Assembly (NCBI GenBank): GCA_963716215.1
Contig: OY970298.1
Coordinates: forward strand, 1,612,001-1,676,000
Direction: 5' to 3'
From: JACVRW01 sp963716215
GTDB taxonomy: Bacteria > Actinomycetota > Thermoleophilia > Solirubrobacterales > Thermoleophilaceae
DNA length: 64,000 nt
Shown here: piece after piece, positions 35,364 through 43,043 of the stretch
Numbering within the stretch: the stretch's first letter is position 1
Layout: the number at the start of each line of letters is the position of its first letter
The notes under the pieces: generated by a model
Told to the model about the DNA's origin: nothing
The model's input: the letters and a program-made list of their open reading frames with translations, nothing else
Database searches by the model: none
Made by a program: the position numbers and the translations under genes

Positions 35364-35903
35364 GTGGCCAGGGCGCTCCTGATCATCGACTTCCAGAACG
35401 ACTTCACGGATGGCGGTGCGCTCGCCGTCCCGGACGGGGCCGCGATCGCCGATCGCGTGAACGAGCTGATCGCCTCCGGCGACTTCGACTTCATCGTCGC
35501 CACGCGCGACTGGCACCCGCCCGACCACGCCTCGTTCGCCGCCCAGGGCGGCCCCTGGCCGCCCCATTGCGTGCAAGACACACCCGGCGCGGAGCTGCAC
35601 CCGTCGCTGCCGCGCGACCGGATCGACGCCGTCGTCGACGCCGGCTACGAGCCCGAGCTCGAGGGCTACTCCGGCTTCGAGGAGACCGACCTCGCCGCGA
35701 TCCTGCGAGCGCACGACGTCGACGAGGTCACCGTCGTCGGCCTGGCCACCGACTACTGCGTCAAGCACTCCGCGGCCGACGCGCTCTGCGAGGGCTTCGC
35801 GGTAACCGTCGATCGGTCAGCGATCCGCGGCATCGACGTGCAGCCGGGCGACTCCGAGCGCGCGCTGAGCGAGCTCCAGGCGGCTGGCGCCAAGGTGGTC
35901 TGA
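35364..35903 (+). CDS. pncA: Nicotinamidase
   Basis: A 179-residue isochorismatase-fold amidase that converts nicotinamide to nicotinate for NAD salvage. Asp9 in IIDFQNDF, the metal ligands in TRDWHPPDH and the nucleophile Cys in ATDYCVKHSA are all present. GTG 35364 lies 6 nt after TATTAT. The GNAT gene starts 3 nt after the stop region, so the two form an operon. Confidence 0.95.
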   Translation: MARALLIIDFQNDFTDGGALAVPDGAAIADRVNELIASGDFDFIVATRDWHPPDHASFAAQGGPWPPHCVQDTPGAELHPSLPRDRIDAVVDAGYEPELEGYSGFEETDLAAILRAHDVDEVTVVGLATDYCVKHSAADALCEGFAVTVDRSAIRGIDVQPGDSERALSELQAAGAKVV

Positions 35904-35905
35904 TC

Positions 35906-36664
35906 GTGTGGGCCGAGCTACACGCCTCGATGCGGCACTGGTACCGCCTGGTCGGACAGGGCTCGGACGGTGCGCGTGCGCTCGAGCGTGACGGCGTCGT
36001 CGCCGCGGTTGTCCCGGTAGCCCGCGGACGCTCGGTGATCAACTCGGTCGTCTACGAGTCCGCCGACGCGCTGGCCGCCGCCTACGACGAGATCGCGGCG
36101 GCGTACGACGAGATCGGCGCTCAGTGGACGGTCTGGGTGCACGACGGCGACTCCGACACCACGACGCTGCTCGAGCGCGCCGGCCACGTGCTCGACGCGA
36201 ACCCGACCGCCATGGCCCTGGACCTAGCGGCGCACCCGGTGACGCGCCCGCCGGAGAGCGAGCCCGCGGACTGGACCGCCGCGGGGTCGCTCACCGAGCT
36301 GGGGGCGATCAACGACCGGGCGTACTCGTTCCCCGGCGACGCGCTCTCCCCCGGGATCGCCCAGCTGCCCGACGGGGCCGTCCAGCTCTACGTCGCCCAC
36401 GACGCCGGCGAGCCGGTGGCCTGCACGGCGATGATCGACACCGACTCCAACACCGAGGTGCAGATGGTCGCGGTCGTGCCCGAGGCGCGCGGCCGTGGTC
36501 TCTCGAGCAAGCTGCTCGCCCACGCCCTGGCCGACGCCGGCGAGCGCGGTCAGCGGACCAGCACGCTCGTGGCCACCAAGCTGGGTCGGCCGGTCTACGA
36601 GCGGCTCGGCTTCCAGGCGCTAGGCGTTCTCGAGATGTGGGAGCGTCGTCTGGACCAGGGGTAG
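35906..36664 (+). CDS. GNAT-family acetyltransferase
   Basis: A 252-residue protein. The C-terminal GNAT domain contains the acetyl-CoA-binding segment VVPEARGRGLSSKLL and the end strand KLGRPVYERLGF. The N-terminal half may be a second, degenerate GNAT domain. The substrate is unknown; coupling to pncA hints at, but does not prove, a cofactor-related target. The start at GTG 35906 lies 2 nt after the pncA stop. Its 3' end overlaps the convergent GGDEF-EAL gene by 45 nt. Confidence 0.82.
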   Translation: MWAELHASMRHWYRLVGQGSDGARALERDGVVAAVVPVARGRSVINSVVYESADALAAAYDEIAAAYDEIGAQWTVWVHDGDSDTTTLLERAGHVLDANPTAMALDLAAHPVTRPPESEPADWTAAGSLTELGAINDRAYSFPGDALSPGIAQLPDGAVQLYVAHDAGEPVACTAMIDTDSNTEVQMVAVVPEARGRGLSSKLLAHALADAGERGQRTSTLVATKLGRPVYERLGFQALGVLEMWERRLDQG

Positions 36665-39070
36665 CGGCGCCGGCTTGGCCACGTAGAAGCCCTGCGCGAA
36701 GTCCACTCCCATGCCGCGCAGCAGCTCGAGCGTGGCGCCGTCCTCGACGAACTCCGCCGTCGTGCGCCTGCCGAGGCCGCGCGCGATGTCCACCACGGCC
36801 TTCACGATCAGCTGGTTGGTCGCGTTGTTGGCCAGGTCACGCACGAACTCGCCGTCGATCTTCAGTAGGTCGAACGAGAGGTGCTTGAGGTAGTAGAAGG
36901 AGGCGAAGCCGGCGCCGAAGTCGTCGAGGGCGAACTCGCAGCCCAGCTCGCCGACTAGCTCGGCGAAGTGCCGGGCGCGGTCCACGTTCACGACCGCGGC
37001 GGTCTCGGTCACCTCGAAGCAGAGCCCGCGACCGTCGGCGCCCTTCGCCTCGAGCTCGTGGCCGATGTGGTCCGGCAGCGTCGAGTCGGTCACGGACTTG
37101 GCGGACAGGTTCACGCAGAGGACCACCTCGCGACCGGCGGCCTGCTCCTCGGCGAGCAGTTCGATGGCCCTCGACACCACCCAGCGGTCGATCTCCTGGA
37201 TCAGATCGAAGCGCTCGGCGATGTAGAGGAAGCTGCCCGGCGGGATGATGTCGCCGTCGTGGCCCATCATCCGCAGCAGCAGCTCGCTGCGCGGGACCGG
37301 GTCGCCCGTCAACGACATCAGCGGCTGGGCGTACAGGACGAAGGCATCGCTCGTCAGCGCGTCGCGAATCCGATCCGCCCAGGTCATGCGCGCGAGCATC
37401 CGCTCCTGGCGATCCTCCGTCGCGTCGTAGACGACCGCGCGCGCCCGGCCCGCCTCCTTCGCGTCGTACATCGCGATGTCCGCCTCCACCAGCAGCTCCT
37501 CCGCGGTCAGCTCGGACGCGGCTTCGAACATCGCCACCCCGACGCTCGCGCCGACCTTCCCGCCGCCCCGGGCCCCGAGCACGGCAAGGTCGACCTCGCC
37601 GACGGCGTCGAGCAGGTTCTCGGCCACCTTGAGTGCGGTGTGCTCTTCGATGCGCGGCAGGATCACGGCGAACTCGTCGCCGCCCAGGCGGGCCAGCACG
37701 TCCGTGCGACGCAGCCGGACGCGCAGCGCCTCGCCGACGCGCGTGATCAGCTGGTCGCCGACGGAGTGGCCGAGCGAGTCGTTGATGTACTTGAAGTCGT
37801 CCAGGTCGATGGCCAGCACGGCCAGCTTGCTCTCGTAGCGCTCGGCGTTCGCCAGCTCCCGCGTCAGCTCCTCCTCGAAGCGCCTCCGGTTGAACAGGCC
37901 CGTGAGCGAGTCGTGGTCGGCGAGATACTGGAGCTGGCCCTCGAAGCGCTTGCGCTCGGTGATGTCCTGGATCTGCGTGAGCAGGTGCACCGGCTCGCCC
38001 TCGCTGTCGCGGATCACGGTCGAGCTGAGGTCGACCGGCACCACATGACCGTCGGCGTGCAGGTAGCGCTTCTCGCTGCGGTAGTGCGCGAGCCGGCCGG
38101 ACAGGATCTGGCTGAGACCCTCGTCGTTGCGCTCCAGGTCGTCCGAGTGCGTGATCGAGCGGAAGCTGGTGGCCTCCAGCTGCTCGCGCGAGTATCCGGT
38201 GATCTCGCAGAGGGCGCGGTTGACGCGCTGGAAGCGGCCGTCCAGGCCGGTCATCGCCATTCCGATCGGGGCCTCCTCGAACGCGGAGCGGAAGCGGTCC
38301 TCGGCCTCACGCAGCGCGTCTTCCTGGTGGCGACGCTCGGTCACGTCCTCGATCTGGGAGACGAAGTAGAGCGGCTCGCCGGCCTCGTTGCGCACCAGCG
38401 AGACGGACAGCAGCACCCACGCCTGCTCGCCGTCGGCGCGCACGTAGCGCTTCTCGAGGCGGTAGCTGCGGCGCTCCCCCGCGATCACCTGGCGCACCAG
38501 CTCGAGGTCGGTCTGAAGGTCGTCCGGGTGCGTGATGTCCTGGAAGGTCAGGCCGAGCAGATCCTCGGGGTCGTGGCCCACGATCTCCGGGAGCGCGCGG
38601 TTCACGCGCATGAAGCTGCCGTCGAGTGCCACCAGGGCCATCCCGATCGGGGCGTCGTCGAAGGCATTGGTGAAGCGCTCCTCGGCCTCTTCGAGCGCGC
38701 GGTCGACCGTCGGGCTGACCACGGTGTCCGCGCACGTCCCCAGGTAGCCGGTGATCTCGCCGTCGTCGCCATGCAGCTCAACCGCCCGGCACCAGATCCA
38801 TGCCGCGGAGCCATCCGGACGCACGTAGCGGTACTCCAGGCTGAACGGGCGCTGCTCGGCCTTGCTGCGGCGCCACTCGGCCACCACCCGCTCGAGGTCC
38901 TCCTTGTGGACCACCATCGCCCAGTTCTCGCCGATCACGCTGTCCGCCTCGCGTCCGGCCAGCGCGCACCAACGCTCGTTGACATACAGGAAGCGGCCTG
39001 AGGCGTCGGTTTCGTAGACGCCTACGGGGAGGTGCTCAGCGAGCACGTCGAAGCGCGTTTTCCGGTCCAC
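36620..39070 (-). CDS. PAS-PAS-PAS-GGDEF-EAL cyclic-di-GMP protein
   Basis: An 816-residue signalling protein: three PAS domains (about 1-115, 125-245, 250-375), a GGDEF domain (about 380-545) and an EAL domain (about 560-805). The cyclase site RLGGDEF is intact, and the inhibitory I-site RRTD lies exactly five residues before it. The EAL domain retains ExLxR (SELLLRM), DDFGAGFAS, KIDGEFV and QGF, so phosphodiesterase activity is also possible. No membrane segment is seen, so it is a cytoplasmic sensor. The start is GTG 39070. Confidence 0.95.
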   Translation of the reverse strand: MDRKTRFDVLAEHLPVGVYETDASGRFLYVNERWCALAGREADSVIGENWAMVVHKEDLERVVAEWRRSKAEQRPFSLEYRYVRPDGSAAWIWCRAVELHGDDGEITGYLGTCADTVVSPTVDRALEEAEERFTNAFDDAPIGMALVALDGSFMRVNRALPEIVGHDPEDLLGLTFQDITHPDDLQTDLELVRQVIAGERRSYRLEKRYVRADGEQAWVLLSVSLVRNEAGEPLYFVSQIEDVTERRHQEDALREAEDRFRSAFEEAPIGMAMTGLDGRFQRVNRALCEITGYSREQLEATSFRSITHSDDLERNDEGLSQILSGRLAHYRSEKRYLHADGHVVPVDLSSTVIRDSEGEPVHLLTQIQDITERKRFEGQLQYLADHDSLTGLFNRRRFEEELTRELANAERYESKLAVLAIDLDDFKYINDSLGHSVGDQLITRVGEALRVRLRRTDVLARLGGDEFAVILPRIEEHTALKVAENLLDAVGEVDLAVLGARGGGKVGASVGVAMFEAASELTAEELLVEADIAMYDAKEAGRARAVVYDATEDRQERMLARMTWADRIRDALTSDAFVLYAQPLMSLTGDPVPRSELLLRMMGHDGDIIPPGSFLYIAERFDLIQEIDRWVVSRAIELLAEEQAAGREVVLCVNLSAKSVTDSTLPDHIGHELEAKGADGRGLCFEVTETAAVVNVDRARHFAELVGELGCEFALDDFGAGFASFYYLKHLSFDLLKIDGEFVRDLANNATNQLIVKAVVDIARGLGRRTTAEFVEDGATLELLRGMGVDFAQGFYVAKPAPLPLVQTTLPHLENA

Positions 39071-39109
39071 CTACACCTAGATCGGCAGAATGGACCCGCA
39101 CTTTCAGTG

Positions 39110-39505
39110 CTAGCGGAGCTCGATCGTCTCCTCGAACATGACCTCGCCCTCCAGCGCGCGGTGCACGGGGCACTTGGCGGCGATCTGCATGAGCCGGTCG
39201 CGAACGTCCTCGGGGAGCTCCTTGGGCAGCGAAACCGCCATTACGAAGCGGGTCGGGGAGCCGCGCTGGGCGGGCTCGTAGTCCACGTCGACCGTCATCT
39301 CGCCCACGTCCCAGCCCTTGCGCTGGGCGTACATCTCCATGGTTATCGCCGTGCACGAGGCCAGGCTCGCCGCGAGCAGCTCCTGCGGGCTCGGACCGCT
39401 GTCCTCACCGCCGTGGGCGCGTGGCTCGTCCGCCGTAATGCGGTGGTCGCGGATCGCCACGTCCTGCTGCAGCTTTCCGTCCAGCCGGCGGGAAATCGCT
39501 CTCAT
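39110..39505 (-). CDS. OsmC-family peroxiredoxin-like protein
   Basis: A 131-residue OsmC/Ohr-fold protein. The two conserved cysteines lie in LASCTAIT and KCPVHRAL, consistent with thiol peroxidase activity on organic hydroperoxides. It is the last gene of a three-gene operon with DUF1015 and the cobalamin adenosyltransferase. Its ATG overlaps the adenosyltransferase stop (ATGA). Confidence 0.9.
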   Translation of the reverse strand: MRAISRRLDGKLQQDVAIRDHRITADEPRAHGGEDSGPSPQELLAASLASCTAITMEMYAQRKGWDVGEMTVDVDYEPAQRGSPTRFVMAVSLPKELPEDVRDRLMQIAAKCPVHRALEGEVMFEETIELR

Positions 39506-40056
39506 CGTCTCCCTTCGAACAGCTCAGGCTCCGGTTCGTCGGCGAAGCGTGCCATCGCGAACAGCGCGTCGGACAACCGGTTCAGGTAGGTCACCACGAT
39601 GTCGTCGGCGAGCTCGTCCGCGTCCTTGAGCACGGTCACTCGGCGCTCGGCACGCCGGACGGCCGTTCTCGCCAGGTCCAGGCGCGCCGACAGCTCGGTT
39701 CCGCCGGGGATCACGAACTTTGGGGGCAGGTCCACGCGGTCCATGTAGCGGTCGATGTCGGACTCGAGCCGCGTGACCATCTCCGGGGTGACCTTCGACA
39801 CGCCGGCTTCCAGGCGCCCGGCTGCCTCTGGGGCCGTGGCTAGCTCCGCGCCGGCCACGAACAGCTCCTGCTGCACGCGCAGGATGTCCGCGTACAGCTC
39901 GCCGCCGCGCTCGGCGGCGGCGCGCGCCAGGCCGAGCGCCGAGGCGGCCTCGTCCACCGACCCGTATGCCTCGGGCCGACCCGCGTGCTTCGCGACGCGC
40001 CCGCCGTACCAGAGACCCGTCGTGCCGTCGTCGCCTTTGCGCGTGTAGATCTTCAC
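39502..40056 (-). CDS. Cob(I)alamin adenosyltransferase, PduO type
   Basis: A 184-residue enzyme that adenosylates cob(I)alamin with ATP. The N-terminal ATP motif TRKGDDGTTGLWYGGRV and the later PGGTELSARLDLARTAVRRAERR are the two family signatures. It makes coenzyme B12 for adenosylcobalamin-dependent enzymes, none of which lie in the window. ATG 40056 overlaps the DUF1015 stop. Confidence 0.95.
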   Translation of the reverse strand: MKIYTRKGDDGTTGLWYGGRVAKHAGRPEAYGSVDEAASALGLARAAAERGGELYADILRVQQELFVAGAELATAPEAAGRLEAGVSKVTPEMVTRLESDIDRYMDRVDLPPKFVIPGGTELSARLDLARTAVRRAERRVTVLKDADELADDIVVTYLNRLSDALFAMARFADEPEPELFEGRR

Positions 40057-41306
40057 GTCAGGGGATTGAACACCAGGCCGGTCGGCACCTTGGGGTAGAA
40101 GTAGGTCGACTTGGGCGGCATCGACTCGCCCGTCTCCGCCACCTCGCGCACCTGCTCAACCGGCGTGGCGCGCATGAAGAAGCCGGCGTCGGCGCGACCG
40201 GTCTGCACCGCGTCGATCGCGTCGGCCAGGTCCTTCGAGTAATCGAGGCCGCGCAGGTGGGAGATGTCGTCCTCGGACATGCCGAGCGCTTCGCGAAGCA
40301 CGATCGACTCGAGCACCGCGGTGTCGAGGCGGCGGTAGGGCTCCGGCATGCCGTCGAGGGCGCGGTCGGCGATCGACTGGTCCTTCAGCGTGACCCGGTA
40401 TGGCTTGCGGTGGAACGAGTCCATGTACCCGAAGGCCACGCGCCCGTCGGCGCCGGTCGGCTCGAGCTCGGACGCGTCGGCCAGCTCCTCGATCTCGAAG
40501 TCGCGCGTCAGGACCTCGCGGATCGCCAGCTGCTTGTCGGTGTCGTCCTTGAGCCCGGTGAGCAGACGGTGGGTGGGGAAGATCAGCAGCCCGGGGTCCG
40601 ACAGCGAGCAGAGCAGCATCAGCACGTAGCGGTGCTCACCCTCGCCACCGACCTCGTCGGCGTACACGCGGGCGGTCTCGTAGCGGTGGTGGCCGTCCGC
40701 GATCAGCAGCTCGGCGTCGGCGAGCGCCATCTGGAGCTCGGCGACGAGGTCGTCGTCGGTCGAGCGCCAGAGCGTGTTGCGCGTGCCGTCGAGGTCCTCG
40801 GCCGAGGCGAACGGCTCGGTGCCCGCGATCTGCTCCATGGCGCGGCCCCCGACTCCCTCCGCGTCGGGGAAGAGCGTGAAGATGGGGGAGAGGTTGGTGC
40901 GCGTCGCGCGCGTGAGCTTGAGGCGATCTTCCTTGGGGCCCGGATGGGTGCGCTCGTGGGGGCGGATGCGCCCGGGTCCGTACTCGTCCACGCGCACGCG
41001 CGCGAGGACCCCCGTGCGCGTGCGGGCCTCGCCGTCGGGCGCGCGGTAGTCCTGCCGGAGCACCCAAACCGCCGGCTCGTCCTCGCGCACGAGCACCCCG
41101 CGTCCCTGCCAGTCGGCCATCGTCTGGGCGGCTGCGGCATAGCTCGGGGGCAGGTCGATCTCGACCACGTTGTAGGGGCTGCGCGCGGCGAGCCGGGCAC
41201 GCAGCTCCGCGTCGATCACGTCGTAAGGAGGGGCGATCACGTCCTCCAGCGAGCCAACGGCGGAGGGCTCGTACCGGAGCGTGCGCAGCGGCTGAAGGTC
41301 GGCCAT
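40053..41306 (-). CDS. DUF1015-family protein
   Basis: A 417-residue cytoplasmic protein of the DUF1015/YbcC-unrelated conserved family, recognised by APPYDVIDAELRARLAARSPYN, RPHERTHPGPKEDRL, IADGHHRYETA and the C-terminal FFMRATPVEQVREVA. Proposed links are to serine or ATP-dependent kinase-like activity (SerK relatives), but the role here is unknown. It leads the DUF1015-adenosyltransferase-OsmC operon. ATG 41306 follows minus-strand TAGGGT by 10 nt. Confidence 0.85.
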   Translation of the reverse strand: MADLQPLRTLRYEPSAVGSLEDVIAPPYDVIDAELRARLAARSPYNVVEIDLPPSYAAAAQTMADWQGRGVLVREDEPAVWVLRQDYRAPDGEARTRTGVLARVRVDEYGPGRIRPHERTHPGPKEDRLKLTRATRTNLSPIFTLFPDAEGVGGRAMEQIAGTEPFASAEDLDGTRNTLWRSTDDDLVAELQMALADAELLIADGHHRYETARVYADEVGGEGEHRYVLMLLCSLSDPGLLIFPTHRLLTGLKDDTDKQLAIREVLTRDFEIEELADASELEPTGADGRVAFGYMDSFHRKPYRVTLKDQSIADRALDGMPEPYRRLDTAVLESIVLREALGMSEDDISHLRGLDYSKDLADAIDAVQTGRADAGFFMRATPVEQVREVAETGESMPPKSTYFYPKVPTGLVFNPLT

Positions 41307-41316
41307 CGAAGGCGGC

Positions 41317-41322
41317 ACCCTA
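41317..41322 (-). promoter_or_regulatory. -10-like element for the DUF1015 operon
   Basis: TAGGGT on the minus strand lies 10 nt before ATG 41306. Confidence 0.35.
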
Positions 41323-41437
41323 GCGCGAGGCCATCGCGGTCGAGATGCCGGGTTGCATCCGATCGTGGCCACCGTCACAGTGCGCCTGGGGGGCGTCGGC
41401 GACCCTATGCGGCCAGCCAAGCGAAAGGAGACAACGC

Positions 41438-42100
41438 ATGGCATCGGTCGAAACGACCGCTCAGACAGAGCCGGCGGCCGCCGGCTACCAGTTCCAGGGC
41501 ACGCTGCTAGAGGCGTGCAACTGCGATGTCCTGTGCCCCTGTTGGATCGGCGAGGACCCGGACAACGGCACGTGCAGCTCGGTGGTGGCGTACCACGTCG
41601 ACGCCGGCAGCATCCGCGGCATCGACGTGAGCGGGCTGACGCTCGCGAGCGTCGTGTTCATCCCGGGCAACGTCCTGGCCGGCAACTGGAAACAGGTGCT
41701 GTACGTGGATGACGCCGCGACCGACGAGCAGGCGCAGGCGCTCGTCGACGCCTTCTCCGGCAAGCTCGGGGGACCGCTGGCCGACCTGGCGCAGCTGATC
41801 GGCGAGCAGCTCGGGATCGTGCGCGCGCCGATAGCGCACGAGGTGGTCGAGGGCCGCGGAACCCTGCGAGTGGGTGACGACACGGTGGTCGCCACGATGG
41901 AGCCGTACCGCGGGCCGGACGGCAGCATCACCACGCTGCAGAACTCGATCTTCTCCACCGTGCCGGGGTCGCCGGCGTGGGTGGGGAAGGCCGAGCGCTT
42001 CGCGGTCGACATCCCCGAGCACGGCTGGACCTACGAGTTCTCCGGCCGCAACGCGATCCAGTCGGACTGGGAGATCGACTACCGCGGCGAGGCCGCGTGA
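41438..42100 (+). CDS. DUF1326 protein with N-terminal Cys cluster
   Basis: A 220-residue DUF1326 protein. Its start carries EACNCDVLCPCW (C27, C29, C33, C35) and a further Cys in NGTCSS, a likely metal-binding site. The biochemical role is not known. AAGGAG lies before ATG 41438, a clear ribosome-binding site. It overlaps the DUF2182 gene by GTGA; these two families are frequent partners, so they probably act together. Confidence 0.9.
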   Translation: MASVETTAQTEPAAAGYQFQGTLLEACNCDVLCPCWIGEDPDNGTCSSVVAYHVDAGSIRGIDVSGLTLASVVFIPGNVLAGNWKQVLYVDDAATDEQAQALVDAFSGKLGGPLADLAQLIGEQLGIVRAPIAHEVVEGRGTLRVGDDTVVATMEPYRGPDGSITTLQNSIFSTVPGSPAWVGKAERFAVDIPEHGWTYEFSGRNAIQSDWEIDYRGEAA

Positions 42101-42885
42101 GCGTCAGCCGCCCGGCTGCCTCGGCCACGCCGTTCCTCGGCGGGGTTCCGTCGCCGGTGTTGCTGGCGATCGGCGCCGCCTGGGCGGCCGCGGTGGCCGC
42201 CGAGGTGAGCGGCGCGGCCGGGTCGCTCCACCACGACTCGCTGCTGGAGGGCGGGCCCGGCTTCGGTCCCGCCCTCCTGCTGTTCCTGTTCGCGTGGCAG
42301 GTGATGGTCGCGGCGATGATGGTGCCGTCGAGCCTGCCGCTGGTGCGGATGTACGCGGCCACCACGGCCGGCGCACCCGACCGCGGGCGTTCCCTCACGT
42401 CCTTCCTGGGCGGCTACGCGATCGTGTGGTCGGCCTTCGGGGCGCTGGCCTTCGCGGGCGACGCCGCGCTGCACGCCGGCGTGGCGGCCAGCCCGTGGCT
42501 GGCGGCGAACGACTGGGCGATCGCGCCCGCGGTGCTGATCATGGCCGGGGCCTTCCAGTTCTCGTCGCTCAAGGACGCGTGCCTGAAGGCGTGCCGCCAT
42601 CCCGCATCGTTCCTGCGCCGCCACTACCGGCGCGGCCCGCGCGGCGGCATGGCGCTCGGCTTGCGCCACGGGGCGTTCTGCGTGGGTTGCTGCTGGGCGC
42701 TGATGCTGGTGATGTTCGCGGCCGGGGCGGCGAGCCTGATCTGGATGGCTGCCCTGACCGCTCTGATGGTGCACGAGAAGACGCAGCCATCGGGTGCCCG
42801 CACGGTGCCGCTGACCGGCGTGGTGCTGCTCGCGGTCGGGTCGACGTTGCTCCTGTGGGCGGCCTATGCGAACGGGGCGCTGTGA
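42097..42885 (+). CDS. DUF2182 predicted metal-binding membrane protein
   Basis: A 262-residue polytopic membrane protein with about six membrane segments. QVMVAAMMVPSSLP is the DUF2182 signature. Cysteines in DACLKACRHP and FCVGCCWALM, together with His residues, resemble a metal site. It is translationally coupled to the DUF1326 gene (GTGA overlap). Metal transport or insertion is a guess based on these cysteines. Confidence 0.88.
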   Translation: MSVSRPAASATPFLGGVPSPVLLAIGAAWAAAVAAEVSGAAGSLHHDSLLEGGPGFGPALLLFLFAWQVMVAAMMVPSSLPLVRMYAATTAGAPDRGRSLTSFLGGYAIVWSAFGALAFAGDAALHAGVAASPWLAANDWAIAPAVLIMAGAFQFSSLKDACLKACRHPASFLRRHYRRGPRGGMALGLRHGAFCVGCCWALMLVMFAAGAASLIWMAALTALMVHEKTQPSGARTVPLTGVVLLAVGSTLLLWAAYANGAL

Positions 42886-42910
42886 AGAGCGTGCCTACAC
42901 TTGTCGCGCG

Positions 42911-42984
42911 CGGGGCGTAGCGCAACCTGGTAGCGCGCCGCCTTTGGGTGGCGGAGGTTCCCGGTTCAAATCCGGGCGCCCCGA
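42911..42984 (+). tRNA. tRNA-Pro (TGG)
   Basis: A 74-nt cloverleaf. The acceptor arms are CGGGGCG/CGCCCCG with discriminator A. The anticodon arm is CCGCC-TTTGGGT-GGCGG with anticodon TGG. The T arm is CCCGG-TTCAAAT-CCGGG. CCA is not encoded. Confidence 0.96.
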
Positions 42985-43043
42985 TGGTGGTGACCTTGGA
43001 CCCTCTGCGACCGACCGCAGAGCGGTCCGAGCGTCGCCCGGTC

